Source: GCA-2746795 sp964643965 (GTDB lineage Bacteria > Chloroflexota > Anaerolineae > Promineifilales > Promineifilaceae). Taken from it: a DNA stretch of 45,883 nucleotides. Of the stretch, positions 1 to 7,599 are shown piece by piece. The stretch covers positions 1-45,883 of the forward strand of contig CAZXVH010000029.1 of the NCBI GenBank assembly GCA_964643965.1. Direction: 5' to 3'. Position 1 is the first letter of the stretch. Each line of letters opens with the position of its first letter. The translations under genes were made by a program, and so were the position numbers. Below the pieces are notes generated by a model. It did not search any database. It was not told where the DNA came from and worked only from the letters and a program-made list of their open reading frames with translations.

Positions 1-4
1 CTGT

Positions 5-253
5 ATGGACACGCTAGAAAAGAACATAACCCTCTCTACACAAAATCTGAATCCGGCAACAGCTATCTCCCACAGTTTCCAGGAAGAAACCCTGGAAGCA
101 AAAGCAAGATGGTTCCAATCATTGACGCTAAATGAACGCATGGAAATGCTGTGCATGTTTACCGATATGATTCTGAACAATAATCCACGCATCATGGAAC
201 AGAAAAATGTTAAACCAGTTACAGGGCGTATTCGCGTCCTTTCACAATCATAA
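5..253 (+). CDS. small conserved-looking hypothetical protein (82 aa)
   Basis: I do not recognise a named family with certainty. The protein is 82 residues long and has no signal peptide or membrane segment. Its second half (ERMEMLCMFTDMIL, then PVTGRIRVLS) has the look of a conserved helical segment that I associate with small proteins encoded in front of nucleotidyltransferases; that association is recollection and was not searched. It overlaps the next gene by 47 nt in another frame, which suggests translational coupling. The gene starts 4 nt from the window edge, so an earlier start cannot be excluded. An alternative is a toxin-antitoxin partner of the nucleotidyltransferase, but no HEPN motif (RX4-6H) is visible. 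Confidence 0.6.
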   Translation: MDTLEKNITLSTQNLNPATAISHSFQEETLEAKARWFQSLTLNERMEMLCMFTDMILNNNPRIMEQKNVKPVTGRIRVLSQS

Positions 254-653
254 CGTTCGGTATGTGATTATTGGGGGGATTGCCGCCGTCCTGTACGGTG
301 TTCCCCGAGCCACCTTTGATCTCGACATCCTGATTGAACCCACCGTTGAAAATGGACAAAATCTTTTAGATGCACTCCTCGATGCAGGTCTAGGCACAGC
401 TGCCTTAACTACCGTAGAAGAGTTATTAGCCCACGAAATTACAATCTTCCGCGATAAAGTGCGTATTGACGTGCAAACTTTTACCCCAGGCCTTATCTTT
501 GAACAAGCCTGGGCAGAAAAAGAAGAAATGAATTATGGGGGTCAACTGTTTTATGTGGTTTCGCGTGATCATTTAATCACCTCGAAAAGTGCGGCAGGAC
601 GAGAACGCGATATTGAAGATATCAAGCTGCTAAACCTAGGTAATGACGAGTAA
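207..653 (+). CDS. nucleotidyltransferase-fold protein (MNT/AbiEii-like)
   Basis: The 148-residue protein has the nucleotidyltransferase signature near its N-terminus: a Gly-Gly pair (IIGGIAAVLYG, residues 22-32) followed by RATFDLDIL, which holds the DxD metal-binding pair. A third acidic residue is plausible at RIDV (about residue 92). This matches the minimal nucleotidyltransferase (DUF6036/AbiEii-like) folds, some of which are antitoxins that AMPylate or otherwise inactivate a partner. It overlaps both the small upstream ORF (47 nt) and the downstream histidine kinase (11 nt), so the three genes read as one transcription unit. The substrate is unknown. The fold is fairly sure; the antitoxin role is only a possibility. 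Confidence 0.75.
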   Translation: MLNQLQGVFASFHNHNVRYVIIGGIAAVLYGVPRATFDLDILIEPTVENGQNLLDALLDAGLGTAALTTVEELLAHEITIFRDKVRIDVQTFTPGLIFEQAWAEKEEMNYGGQLFYVVSRDHLITSKSAAGRERDIEDIKLLNLGNDE

Positions 654-3114
654 AAATGAGCAGAAACGTTGGTATCAAGATTGGCTGGGCTGGGTTATCT
701 TCATCTCCATTGCCTACGGTATCCTGTGTCTGCTCAGTTTGGCCTCAGATGTGGGACGGCCGTTTCCCGGTTTCTTCACCTACTACAACAACATCTACAC
801 CCAAATGGACGTGGAATGGAACATCCCCTCCTGGTGGTGGGACGACACCGGCAATCGCCCTCGCCTGGATGATCTCCTTCTCCAGGTGAACCAAACCCCT
901 TTTGCCGGCATCCAGCGGCCGGTAGCAGAAGCGCCCCTCTATGCAGCCGTCTGGAATCAAGGGCAAACCGATGTCACGATTACCGTAAAGCGCAGCGACC
1001 AAATCATCACCTTCACCACTCCGCTCAAACGCTTCTCCTGGACGCAGTACATCGACCTCATGTTGCTGCCGGTTATCGTCGGCGCCTGTTATTGGCTGCT
1101 GGCTCTTATTTTATACCGCGCCGCTGAGGGTGAGGAAAAACAACGTTTGGTGGTGCTTGTTTTATGTGCCATTGCCATTCTGGCGGCGGCCGTAAAAGGG
1201 TCGCTTTTTATTTTTGGCAGTTGGCGTGAAAACATCATCCTATATATCAATCCCATCCATTCCCTGACGGCCACGCTCATGGGACCTTTGTTAATCCACC
1301 TGGCCTTTCGCTTTCCCTTTTTGAGATGGCCGCGAGCCATGCGCTTCGTTTTACCAGTAGCTTATACTGCCGCCTTCCTGTTGTGGCTTTTTTACGTCAC
1401 CGCCAAGATCATGATTTGGCAGCAGATTGGCGCGTTTCAGGTGGCGCAATGGCTGGATAAAACCTGGTATACCTATTTCCAACCGTTGATCATCCTGGGC
1501 GTCGCTTGTGTGTTGGCGCGAATGCTAGGGGAAGCGTTGCTCACGCAAAAATCGCGGGAACGGCAGGAAGCTCGTATTTTGCTAGCCGCCTTTATTCTAT
1601 TTTTGCCGACCGTTTGGTTTGCCATTCATGGGGTGACAGGTTCAAACGGGGTCATCCTGTTTTTGCAATCACTGGCTGATACCCGCTTCCTCTCGTTGGT
1701 AGTGCCCTTTGCCTTTGCCGCCATCAGTCTGCGTTACCATACCTTCGCCGGCGCAGAAAACTGGCTGCTGCTGGCATTGATCGTGGCGATCAGCGGCTTT
1801 CTGGCAAATGTGGGCACGGCCGTTCTCTTTTGGCAGCAGCCCCAGATCATCCGTAGCTTACCTTTGCCGCCAACGGCCGTTCTCTTCATTCTTTTCTTAC
1901 TCATCAGCCTCATTTGGGGTTGGCAAAGTGGCTGGCGCGGTTGGTTGGGGCGCGTCTTTCAGTGGGAACGGGTCAGCTACCATGAAGTACTCACCTATGG
2001 CAGTCGCCTCTCAGAATCCGCTTATGCGGACGAACGGCAACTCGCACAAGGCATGACCGACGCTTTGTGTGCGGCGCTGGGCGTGGTTCACGCCGCCATT
2101 TGGCTGCCAGACGGGCTGGCTTTGGGCTTAACGGCCGTTTCCGGAACCCTACCTGAAAATCTCACCCCCACCCTACAAAGACCAGCTCACTTTCCGGCCA
2201 CACCGCTGCGGTTGGCACAAAATAGCGCTCAATGGCTGCAACCTTGTTATCCCGAAACGGCCGTTATTCTACCCCTCACTATCTCTGGCAAAACAACCGG
2301 GTTAATCGGGCTGGGGCCGCGCTGGGACACGGCCGTTTTCGATGATCGTGATCTGGAAATCCTGGACCTCATCGCCCAGCAATCCGCCATCTTCTTGCAA
2401 AACGCCCGCCAAACCGCCCAACTGCGCCAAACCGACCAACAACTGTTACACATCCAGGAACTCACCCGCCAAAAAACCGCGCAAAACCTGCATGACCATC
2501 TACTGCCCGCCCTCAGCCAATTGCAACTAAAACTGCTCACCGCCAACCAACTGCTCGACAGCCAACCAGATCAAGCGCACACACTCCTTGCCGAAAGCCA
2601 GGCCGCCCTGCGTGAAAATGCCAACCTGGTGCGCCGCATCCAAAAAGATTTGGTCATCCGTCCTCTGGAATTTGGCCTGGCGCCCTACTTGCAAGAGCTG
2701 GTGGCGCAGTTCCACCAGGATACCGGCATCCCCGTCAATGCCGACATCCCCGCCACCCTCGATACCATCATCACCGACATTAGCATCCGCGAACCCATCT
2801 ACGCCGTGTGGCAGCAAGCGCTGGATAATATCCAACAACACGCCCAGGCAACGGCCGTTACAGCCACCCTCTCCCTGAACACAGATCAGATCGCTTTTTC
2901 CATTTATGATAACGGCCGTGGGAGTTCCTCCGCCCAACAAGAAGAAGCGCTCAAAGACGGGCACTTCGGCTTACGTTCCATGCAAATCCGGCTAGAATCC
3001 GTTGGCGGCCAATTCAGCTTCCAATCTACCCCTGGCACAGGAAGTTGTGTCAAGGGTCAAATTCCAATTCCAAACACAAAAAAAGCTGGGCTGCCTGAAG
3101 ACAACCCAACTTAA
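643..3114 (+). CDS. membrane sensor histidine kinase with GAF domain (NarL-partner type)
   Basis: The protein has 823 residues. After one N-terminal membrane helix (about residues 15-33) comes an extracytoplasmic stretch of about 110 residues that looks PDZ-like, then a block of about seven more helices to residue 425. A GAF-like domain spans about 460-600. A HisKA_3-type dimerisation helix follows with NLHDHLLP, phosphoacceptor H617, then an HATPase domain with N729 (N box), D756-N-G-R-G (G box) and GHFGLRSM. This class usually phosphorylates LuxR/NarL-type regulators, but no regulator gene is adjacent, so it is an orphan kinase here. The G box is itself written by the palindromic 8-mer described elsewhere. 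Start choice: the ATG at 643 overlaps the upstream gene; the ATG at 656 is in another frame. Confidence 0.88.
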   Translation: MTSKNEQKRWYQDWLGWVIFISIAYGILCLLSLASDVGRPFPGFFTYYNNIYTQMDVEWNIPSWWWDDTGNRPRLDDLLLQVNQTPFAGIQRPVAEAPLYAAVWNQGQTDVTITVKRSDQIITFTTPLKRFSWTQYIDLMLLPVIVGACYWLLALILYRAAEGEEKQRLVVLVLCAIAILAAAVKGSLFIFGSWRENIILYINPIHSLTATLMGPLLIHLAFRFPFLRWPRAMRFVLPVAYTAAFLLWLFYVTAKIMIWQQIGAFQVAQWLDKTWYTYFQPLIILGVACVLARMLGEALLTQKSRERQEARILLAAFILFLPTVWFAIHGVTGSNGVILFLQSLADTRFLSLVVPFAFAAISLRYHTFAGAENWLLLALIVAISGFLANVGTAVLFWQQPQIIRSLPLPPTAVLFILFLLISLIWGWQSGWRGWLGRVFQWERVSYHEVLTYGSRLSESAYADERQLAQGMTDALCAALGVVHAAIWLPDGLALGLTAVSGTLPENLTPTLQRPAHFPATPLRLAQNSAQWLQPCYPETAVILPLTISGKTTGLIGLGPRWDTAVFDDRDLEILDLIAQQSAIFLQNARQTAQLRQTDQQLLHIQELTRQKTAQNLHDHLLPALSQLQLKLLTANQLLDSQPDQAHTLLAESQAALRENANLVRRIQKDLVIRPLEFGLAPYLQELVAQFHQDTGIPVNADIPATLDTIITDISIREPIYAVWQQALDNIQQHAQATAVTATLSLNTDQIAFSIYDNGRGSSSAQQEEALKDGHFGLRSMQIRLESVGGQFSFQSTPGTGSCVKGQIPIPNTKKAGLPEDNPT
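3083..3112 (-). terminator. intrinsic terminator of serS, inside the convergent kinase gene
   Basis: On the minus strand an 11-bp stem (arms 3102-3112 and 3083-3093, with two G-T pairs) and an 8-nt loop run straight into a tract of T residues. It sits 28 nt after the serS stop codon and lies inside the last codons of the plus-strand histidine kinase, so the same bases encode that protein's C-terminus. Confidence 0.8.
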
Positions 3115-3139
3115 ACAAATCAACAAACAACAGCTTCGC

Positions 3140-4507
3140 TTACCGAATCAGTTCACGTCCGCCCATAAACGGCCGTAACACTTCCGGCACCACAATACTG
3201 CCATCCGCCTGCTGATTATTCTCCATAATGGCAATCATCACACGGGGCAGCGCCAGCCCACTGGCGTTGAGCGTATGACAGTAGCGCGTCTTGCCGCCTT
3301 CGCTAGGCCGATATTTCACATTGGCCCGTCGCGCCTGAAAATCGGTGCAGTTACTGGCCGAGCTAACCTCCAACCACTCACCACAGCCGGCCGCCCATAT
3401 CTCAATGTCATACGTCTTCACCGAAGCATAGCTGATGTCGCCCGTCGCCAGTTCCAGCACCCGATAAGGGAAGCCGAGCGCTTCGCAGATGTCGATGGCT
3501 TCCTGCTTCAACTCTTCTAGCGCCGCCGCACTCGTTTCTGGCGTGGTGTAGCGATACATCTCCACTTTGTCGAACTGATGACCGCGCTTGATGCCGCGCA
3601 CATCCTTGCCTGCGCTCATCTTTTCGCGGCGGAAACAGGGGGTGTAGGCCACGTATTTGATGGGCAGTTCTGCCTCCTCCAAAATCTCATCCCGATGCAC
3701 GTTGGTCAGCGCCACTTCGGCCGTGCCCAGGAGCATCAGATCTTCCTCTGCATCCCGGTAGATATTGTCGTAGAATTTGGGCAATTGTCCGGCCGTTTCA
3801 AAGTTGACCGAGCGCACGATGAACGGCGGGTAAATCTCCGTGTAGCCATGTTCCTGCACATGTAAATCTAGCATGAACTGGATGACGGCATGTTGCAGCC
3901 GCGCCCCGGCTCCTTTGAGCAGGTAGAAACGGCTGCCGCTCAGTTTGACGCCCCGTTCAAAGTCCAAAATATCCAAATCCACGCCTAAATCCCAGTGTGG
4001 TTTCGGCTCAAAATCAAACTGGGGCAGGGGCGCCCCTTGCGGCTCATGGATGACGTTATAGCTTTCATCCGGGCCAACGGGGGTGCTGGGATCGGGGATG
4101 TTGGGAACCCAGAGCATATTACTGTTTAGCGTCTCCTCAACGGTGCGTAGTTCCTCATCCAATTCAGCGATACGCTCGCCGATTTCGCGCGGTTTGTCCT
4201 TTGCTGCTTCTGCGTTAATCTGCATCGCCTGCACCTGCGCCCGCAGCATGTCTATCGCCTGACCCCCATCTTGTCCCGCTTCCGCTCGTCTTAAATCAGC
4301 CTCTAGTTTCTTGAGCGTACCCATTTCGCGGCCAATTTGCTTCGAGGCTTCATTGCGCTGGCGGCGTAGTTCTTCCACCTCTTGCAATATTTCTCGGCGA
4401 CGGCCGTCACCGGCTACAATCTCGTCAATGGGCGACTGGTCGTTACGTTTAGCAACTTGTTCTTTCACCCATTCTGGTTTCTCTCGAATTATGTTTATGT
4501 CTAACAT
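3140..4507 (-). CDS. serS: seryl-tRNA synthetase
   Basis: The enzyme charges tRNA-Ser with serine using ATP, in the cytoplasm. At 455 residues it has normal family length. It has the N-terminal coiled-coil arm that grips the long variable arm of tRNA-Ser (about residues 25-115), then the class II catalytic core. Motif 2 is seen as TPCFRREKMSAGKD and motif 3 near ALPRVMIAIMEN, with the family segment LEVSSASNCTDFQARR between them. The start at MLDINIIREKPEWV is typical and is preceded by AAAGGA. It is the only gene between its T-box leader and its terminator, so it is a single-gene unit controlled by tRNA charging. The gene ends only 25 nt from the convergent kinase. Confidence 0.97.
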   Translation of the reverse strand: MLDINIIREKPEWVKEQVAKRNDQSPIDEIVAGDGRRREILQEVEELRRQRNEASKQIGREMGTLKKLEADLRRAEAGQDGGQAIDMLRAQVQAMQINAEAAKDKPREIGERIAELDEELRTVEETLNSNMLWVPNIPDPSTPVGPDESYNVIHEPQGAPLPQFDFEPKPHWDLGVDLDILDFERGVKLSGSRFYLLKGAGARLQHAVIQFMLDLHVQEHGYTEIYPPFIVRSVNFETAGQLPKFYDNIYRDAEEDLMLLGTAEVALTNVHRDEILEEAELPIKYVAYTPCFRREKMSAGKDVRGIKRGHQFDKVEMYRYTTPETSAAALEELKQEAIDICEALGFPYRVLELATGDISYASVKTYDIEIWAAGCGEWLEVSSASNCTDFQARRANVKYRPSEGGKTRYCHTLNASGLALPRVMIAIMENNQQADGSIVVPEVLRPFMGGRELIR

Positions 4508-4675
4508 TGTTTTAGTCCTTTAGTTTGATAGTCGGTTAATCCAATCGTCATTCCCAAATCGTCAATCGTCAATCTAAAATGTCGTAGATTCTGGCAGTCC
4601 CGTGAGATGGACGCGCCGATTTCCTAATCTCTTTTTTATCCAACCAAATTTTGCCTTCATGTTTCTTCTTTTAAA

Positions 4676-4937
4676 ATAAAAAATCCCTCGCCTATGTTCA
4701 GGACGAGAGAACCCGTGGTGCCACCTGTGTTTATCAGCAAACGGTTTTTTGTTTGCCGACCTCCAAAACGCTGTAACGGGCGCACCCGGTTTACCTTAGT
4801 CGCTGTGCTTGTCGCTTTCGGTATCGGCTCTGGAGGGGATTTCTGATTGGGGATTGATGGCTTGCACTAACCGCCACCTCTCTAAAAATCCGGTCAACCG
4901 TACTTGTCTCCATCACGGCCGTTTTCTATCAAGTTGT
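4676..4937 (-). promoter_or_regulatory. T-box riboswitch, serine-specific
   Basis: The leader (minus strand) carries a T-box sequence AGGTGGCACCACGG at 4713-4726. Its UGGC would pair with GCCA at the 3' end of tRNA-Ser, whose discriminator base is normally G73. It is followed by a terminator: TCTCTCG-T-CC pairs with GGCGAGGGA (4684-4710, one bulged T) and runs into six T residues. Stem I features are visible upstream: AGTA (S-turn side), then AGAGAG, then GGCGGTTAGTGCAAGCC as the distal loop. Opposite the AGTA lies GAAAGCGAC, so the likely specifier is AGC (4814-4816), a Ser codon; this last assignment is less certain. Uncharged tRNA-Ser should favour the antiterminator and switch serS on. 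Confidence 0.88.
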
Positions 4938-4943
4938 CTGGGC

Positions 4944-4972
4944 ATTATAGCGAGGGGGGAAACGGCCGTCAA
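4944..4972 (-). promoter_or_regulatory. serS promoter
   Basis: On the minus strand TTGACG (4967-4972), a 17-nt spacer and a perfect TATAAT (4944-4949) form a near-consensus housekeeping promoter. Transcription would begin near 4937, just before the T-box stem I. One copy of the ACGGCCGT palindrome overlaps the -35 box. Confidence 0.85.
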
Positions 4973-5042
4973 CTATCATTCCAATTTTCTGAGGGTGAGA
5001 CATCGCAGTAAAATAGTTCCGTGTATTATTTAATCGTCAGCC

Positions 5043-5351
5043 CTAAGTTGTTGGCGCTACAATAGGATGCACAGTTTGCCACGCTTGGCTATTACGAGAT
5101 GTATACCATAAGTCATAATTTCTTTGTAAATTCAACCAACTTTCTGGTGTCGTATTAGAAAACGCTCGCGACAAACGTAATGCCATTTCAGGCGTAATTG
5201 CCTTGTGGCCATTGACAATGCTGGATATTGCTTTCCTCGAAACACCAAGATGCTGTGCTAATTTGGTATTGGTAATACCTAGAGGGAGTAGGTAAAGTTC
5301 CTTCAATATATGGCCGGGATGTGAGGGAGGTCTATTTCGTTTTCTCATCAT
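5043..5351 (-). CDS. higA: HigA-type antitoxin (XRE family)
   Basis: This 102-residue protein opens with PPSHPGHILKE, the typical HigA start. It is followed by a helix-turn-helix (LAQHLGVSRKAISSIVNGHKAITPEMALRLS, about residues 30-60) and then the conserved ESWLNLQRNYDLW. HigA binds and neutralises HigB and represses its own operon. It lies 16 nt downstream of the HigB-like gene, in the usual toxin-first order for higBA. Two ATG codons stand in tandem at the start; either may be used. Confidence 0.92.
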   Translation of the reverse strand: MMRKRNRPPSHPGHILKELYLLPLGITNTKLAQHLGVSRKAISSIVNGHKAITPEMALRLSRAFSNTTPESWLNLQRNYDLWYTSRNSQAWQTVHPIVAPTT

Positions 5352-5367
5352 TTAAAATTCCTCAAAC

Positions 5368-5646
5368 TTAATGATAATCAAGATAATCAACTTTATAAGC
5401 ATCACCATCATCAAAAATAAAAGTGACCCGCCAGTTTCCGGATACGCTAATCGACCAACGCTTGTCTTTTTTTGGCTCTAACAAGTGTAAGTGTGATCCT
5501 GGAAAACTCATGTCTGAAATTTCATGTGCAGCATCAAGCAAATCCAAAATCAACAACAATTTTTTAGCATGTTTAGCTGGTATTTTCTTTTTGGCGCCAT
5601 CGTAAAAGAAATCTTCCAGACCTTTATGCGAAAATGATTTAATCAC
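5368..5646 (-). CDS. higB: HigB-type toxin (RelE/ParE superfamily)
   Basis: This is a ribosome-dependent mRNA endonuclease of the RelE fold. It contains IKSFSHKGLEDFFYDG at the N-terminus, then LLDAAHEISDMSFPGSHLHLLEP, KRWSISVSGNWRVTFIF and YKVDYLDYH, which are the landmarks of the HigB family. Family members begin MIKSF, so I place the start at the GTG at 5646 (92 residues) and not at the in-frame ATG 18 nt upstream at 5664. Only 31 nt separate it from the end of the DUF123-like gene, so the pair may be co-transcribed with the ROK kinase operon; no separate higBA promoter is obvious. Confidence 0.92.
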   Translation of the reverse strand: MIKSFSHKGLEDFFYDGAKKKIPAKHAKKLLLILDLLDAAHEISDMSFPGSHLHLLEPKKDKRWSISVSGNWRVTFIFDDGDAYKVDYLDYH

Positions 5647-5677
5647 AGAACAATTGTAACCCATGGGGTTTCAAATA

Positions 5678-6250
5678 TCAATATTGATTCGTGATCCACT
5701 CCATCCACCATTTTTCGCTTGCTTTCACGCCAAGCAGATGCGTATGCCCCTTTACATCGCTTGCGCCCAGCCCTGGCGCCAACACGGCCGTTTCTTTTTG
5801 CGCCAACAACCATGCTCCCAACTCACCTTCCAACCGTGCCTGTGAGCGGATAAGGATGGCATGGGTGAGGGTAACGGCCGTTTCATCCAACAAATAATCA
5901 ATATGCCAATGTAACTTTTTGCTGGCAGGTTTGCGAAAGTCAACCTGAATCAAACCAGCCGCCTGCATTTCCGCCAGCAGCGGTTCATACAGCCCATGCG
6001 CCGGTTTGTCACCCGTACGCATCGCATGGCGCAGTACCCGGCTCGCCAATCCCCGCATCGCTGAACCCACATACAGCACCTCCCCCGCCGGAATCAAAAC
6101 CGGTTCTCCTCCCTGAAACCGACCAAACCGTACCATCATATCTGTCATCACTCGCATCCGCAGCAGATACGCACCGCTCAAACAGTCATCCCCAATAATC
6201 ATCACCAATGACATACCCATCCTAAAATCCCCGCGCTCCCAGGTTTTCAT
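5678..6250 (-). CDS. DUF123 / GIY-YIG-like domain protein
   Basis: The protein has 190 residues. The pattern SGAYLL (about 25-30), GEVLYVGSAMRGLASRVLRH (about 56-75) and KLHWHIDYLL (about 110-120) is that of DUF123, a GIY-YIG-related domain often found alone or fused to endonuclease III. A nuclease activity is plausible but unproven. Its ATG overlaps the ROK stop by 4 nt (ATGA). The first ten or so residues are encoded by a repeat that recurs at 17673-17702, so an internal ATG at 6220 or 6214 may be the ancestral start. Family assignment is good; the biochemical role is open. Confidence 0.82.
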   Translation of the reverse strand: MKTWERGDFRMGMSLVMIIGDDCLSGAYLLRMRVMTDMMVRFGRFQGGEPVLIPAGEVLYVGSAMRGLASRVLRHAMRTGDKPAHGLYEPLLAEMQAAGLIQVDFRKPASKKLHWHIDYLLDETAVTLTHAILIRSQARLEGELGAWLLAQKETAVLAPGLGASDVKGHTHLLGVKASEKWWMEWITNQY

Positions 6251-6260
6251 TCATCGTGGC
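6231..6260. repeat. 30-nt interspersed repeat, copy A
   Basis: These 30 nt are identical to 17673-17702, upstream of the ThiB-like gene. Here the repeat spans the ROK stop codon and the start of the DUF123-like gene. Next to it (6278-6291) is a CTCGAGCCTGTCGAG-like palindrome of the same type as the one inside rlmN. Confidence 0.8.
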
Positions 6261-7254
6261 TTCGGCGTGAGCGGCTCTCGAGCCTGTCGAGAGGCAGTCG
6301 AACGGCGTCCCCGCTCGTGGGAAACTCCTCAATCCCTGTTGCCAACGCCACCGCGCCCCACAATGGCGCATCATCCGTAAACGCCGCTGGCACAATCTCA
6401 AAGTGAATTTGCTTCCGCGCCCGCGATTTTGCCGCCTTTTCCACAGCCTGCCACCAGATCGCGCCCGATTTTGTGACACCGCCACCTAAAATAAACGCTT
6501 GTGGATTGAGTAAATTGGCCGTTTCACCAAGCGCCTGCCCCAACGCCGTGGCGCCACGTTGCAAAATTTCCAAAGCCAACATATCTCCAGTGGCGGCGAG
6601 TTCCGCAATCATTTTCCCCGTTACCGGCCCACTAATAAATTCGCCGCCCCGCTCTAAAAATTCTTGCGCCATATACGGCCCTGAAGCTAACCGCTCCACG
6701 CAGCCTTGTTTGCCGCAAAAACAAAACGGGCCATCCGGCTCTACGGTCATGTGACCAATCTCCCCCGCCAGCCCTTCATGACCACGCCAACAACGGCCGT
6801 TTAGCACCCAACCACCGCCCACCCCCGTACTCACCGTCACATAAAACAGACTGTCGTAACCACGTCCCGCCCCAAAGCGCCATTCGCCCAACGCCGCCAC
6901 ATTGGCGTCATTGTCCACGCGCACCGGAGCTGAAAATGTCTCCTGCAAGATGGCCTGCAACGGCGTGTTTTCCCAGCCCGGCACATGGTCGGAGAGCAAG
7001 ACCAATCCTTTTTCGTAATTGACGGGACCACCAAAACTGACGCCGATGGCTAACGGCCGTTTCCCTGCCAACAACTTTCGCCCCAACCCGATCATCGTCT
7101 CAATATCAAACTGCGCGTCTCCATCTCGCGGCGAGAACAGGCGCTCATGCGCCAACCAGGCAGGCGACTCCTGCGCCAACTCAGACACCGGCAAAACGGC
7201 CGTTGACAACTTTGTGCCTCCAAAATCTAATGCCAAGATACAATCATCCATCAT
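6247..7254 (-). CDS. ROK family sugar kinase (glucokinase-like)
   Basis: ROK proteins include ATP-dependent glucokinases and related sugar kinases, as well as repressors. This 335-residue protein lacks an N-terminal DNA-binding domain, so a kinase is more likely. It has the phosphate-binding DFGGTK (residues 10-15), VDNDANVAALGE (about 115-126, catalytic Asp), STGVGGG, the signature GEIGHM and the zinc-binding CFCGKQGCVE (about 180-189). The sugar cannot be told from sequence alone. The final 20 or so residues (after EEFPTSG) are Arg-rich and come from a palindromic repeat, so they are probably dispensable. It is the first gene of a likely ROK, DUF123, higB, higA run. Confidence 0.93.
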   Translation of the reverse strand: MMDDCILALDFGGTKLSTAVLPVSELAQESPAWLAHERLFSPRDGDAQFDIETMIGLGRKLLAGKRPLAIGVSFGGPVNYEKGLVLLSDHVPGWENTPLQAILQETFSAPVRVDNDANVAALGEWRFGAGRGYDSLFYVTVSTGVGGGWVLNGRCWRGHEGLAGEIGHMTVEPDGPFCFCGKQGCVERLASGPYMAQEFLERGGEFISGPVTGKMIAELAATGDMLALEILQRGATALGQALGETANLLNPQAFILGGGVTKSGAIWWQAVEKAAKSRARKQIHFEIVPAAFTDDAPLWGAVALATGIEEFPTSGDAVRLPLDRLESRSRRSHDE

Positions 7255-7599
7255 AAACTCTCTTTATTGGCCTGATTTTAGCAGGTTCCTCGCTATCCCA
7301 GGCATCCAAATCTCTCAACTCAGCAGCTCCAAGAACCTTAACGCAAAGTGTAAAGCTAACTAGAACCCTGCTGCTCTGCAACCTCGCCACTTGCAACTTG
7401 CTTATGGAATGATCTGGAGTCATAGCGAAGTTTTTGGTATGATTCTGGTGATGAATGATCGAAAATTAAAAGATTAAAGATATAACTGATCAAGACGAAA
7501 GAAGATGTCTGTCATGGCCAGGACGTGATTTAATTTTTGGGAATAACGTTAGAAAGTTAATTTGAAACGGCCGTTTTCAACGGATAACGGCCGTTTTAC
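7255..7599. other. 345-nt divergent spacer before the PLD-like gene
   Basis: This stretch separates the ROK gene (-) from the PLD-like gene (+). I see no gene, RNA or clear promoter in most of it. Its plus-strand end has two exact AACGGCCGTT palindromes at 7566-7575 and 7586-7595, 20 nt apart, the second ending 4 nt before the ATG at 7600. Confidence 0.6.

Larger units (their letters stand above)
4508..5042. other. 535-nt spacer holding the serS promoter and T-box leader
   Basis: No protein gene is convincing here. The part from 4676 to 4972 is the promoter and T-box leader of serS (separate entries). The rest, 4508-4675, is the AT-rich run between the terminator and the start codon and contains three or four loose copies of the 7-mer AATCGTC near 4540-4575. 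The segment 4980-5042 lies behind the higA stop and shows nothing further. Confidence 0.7.
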
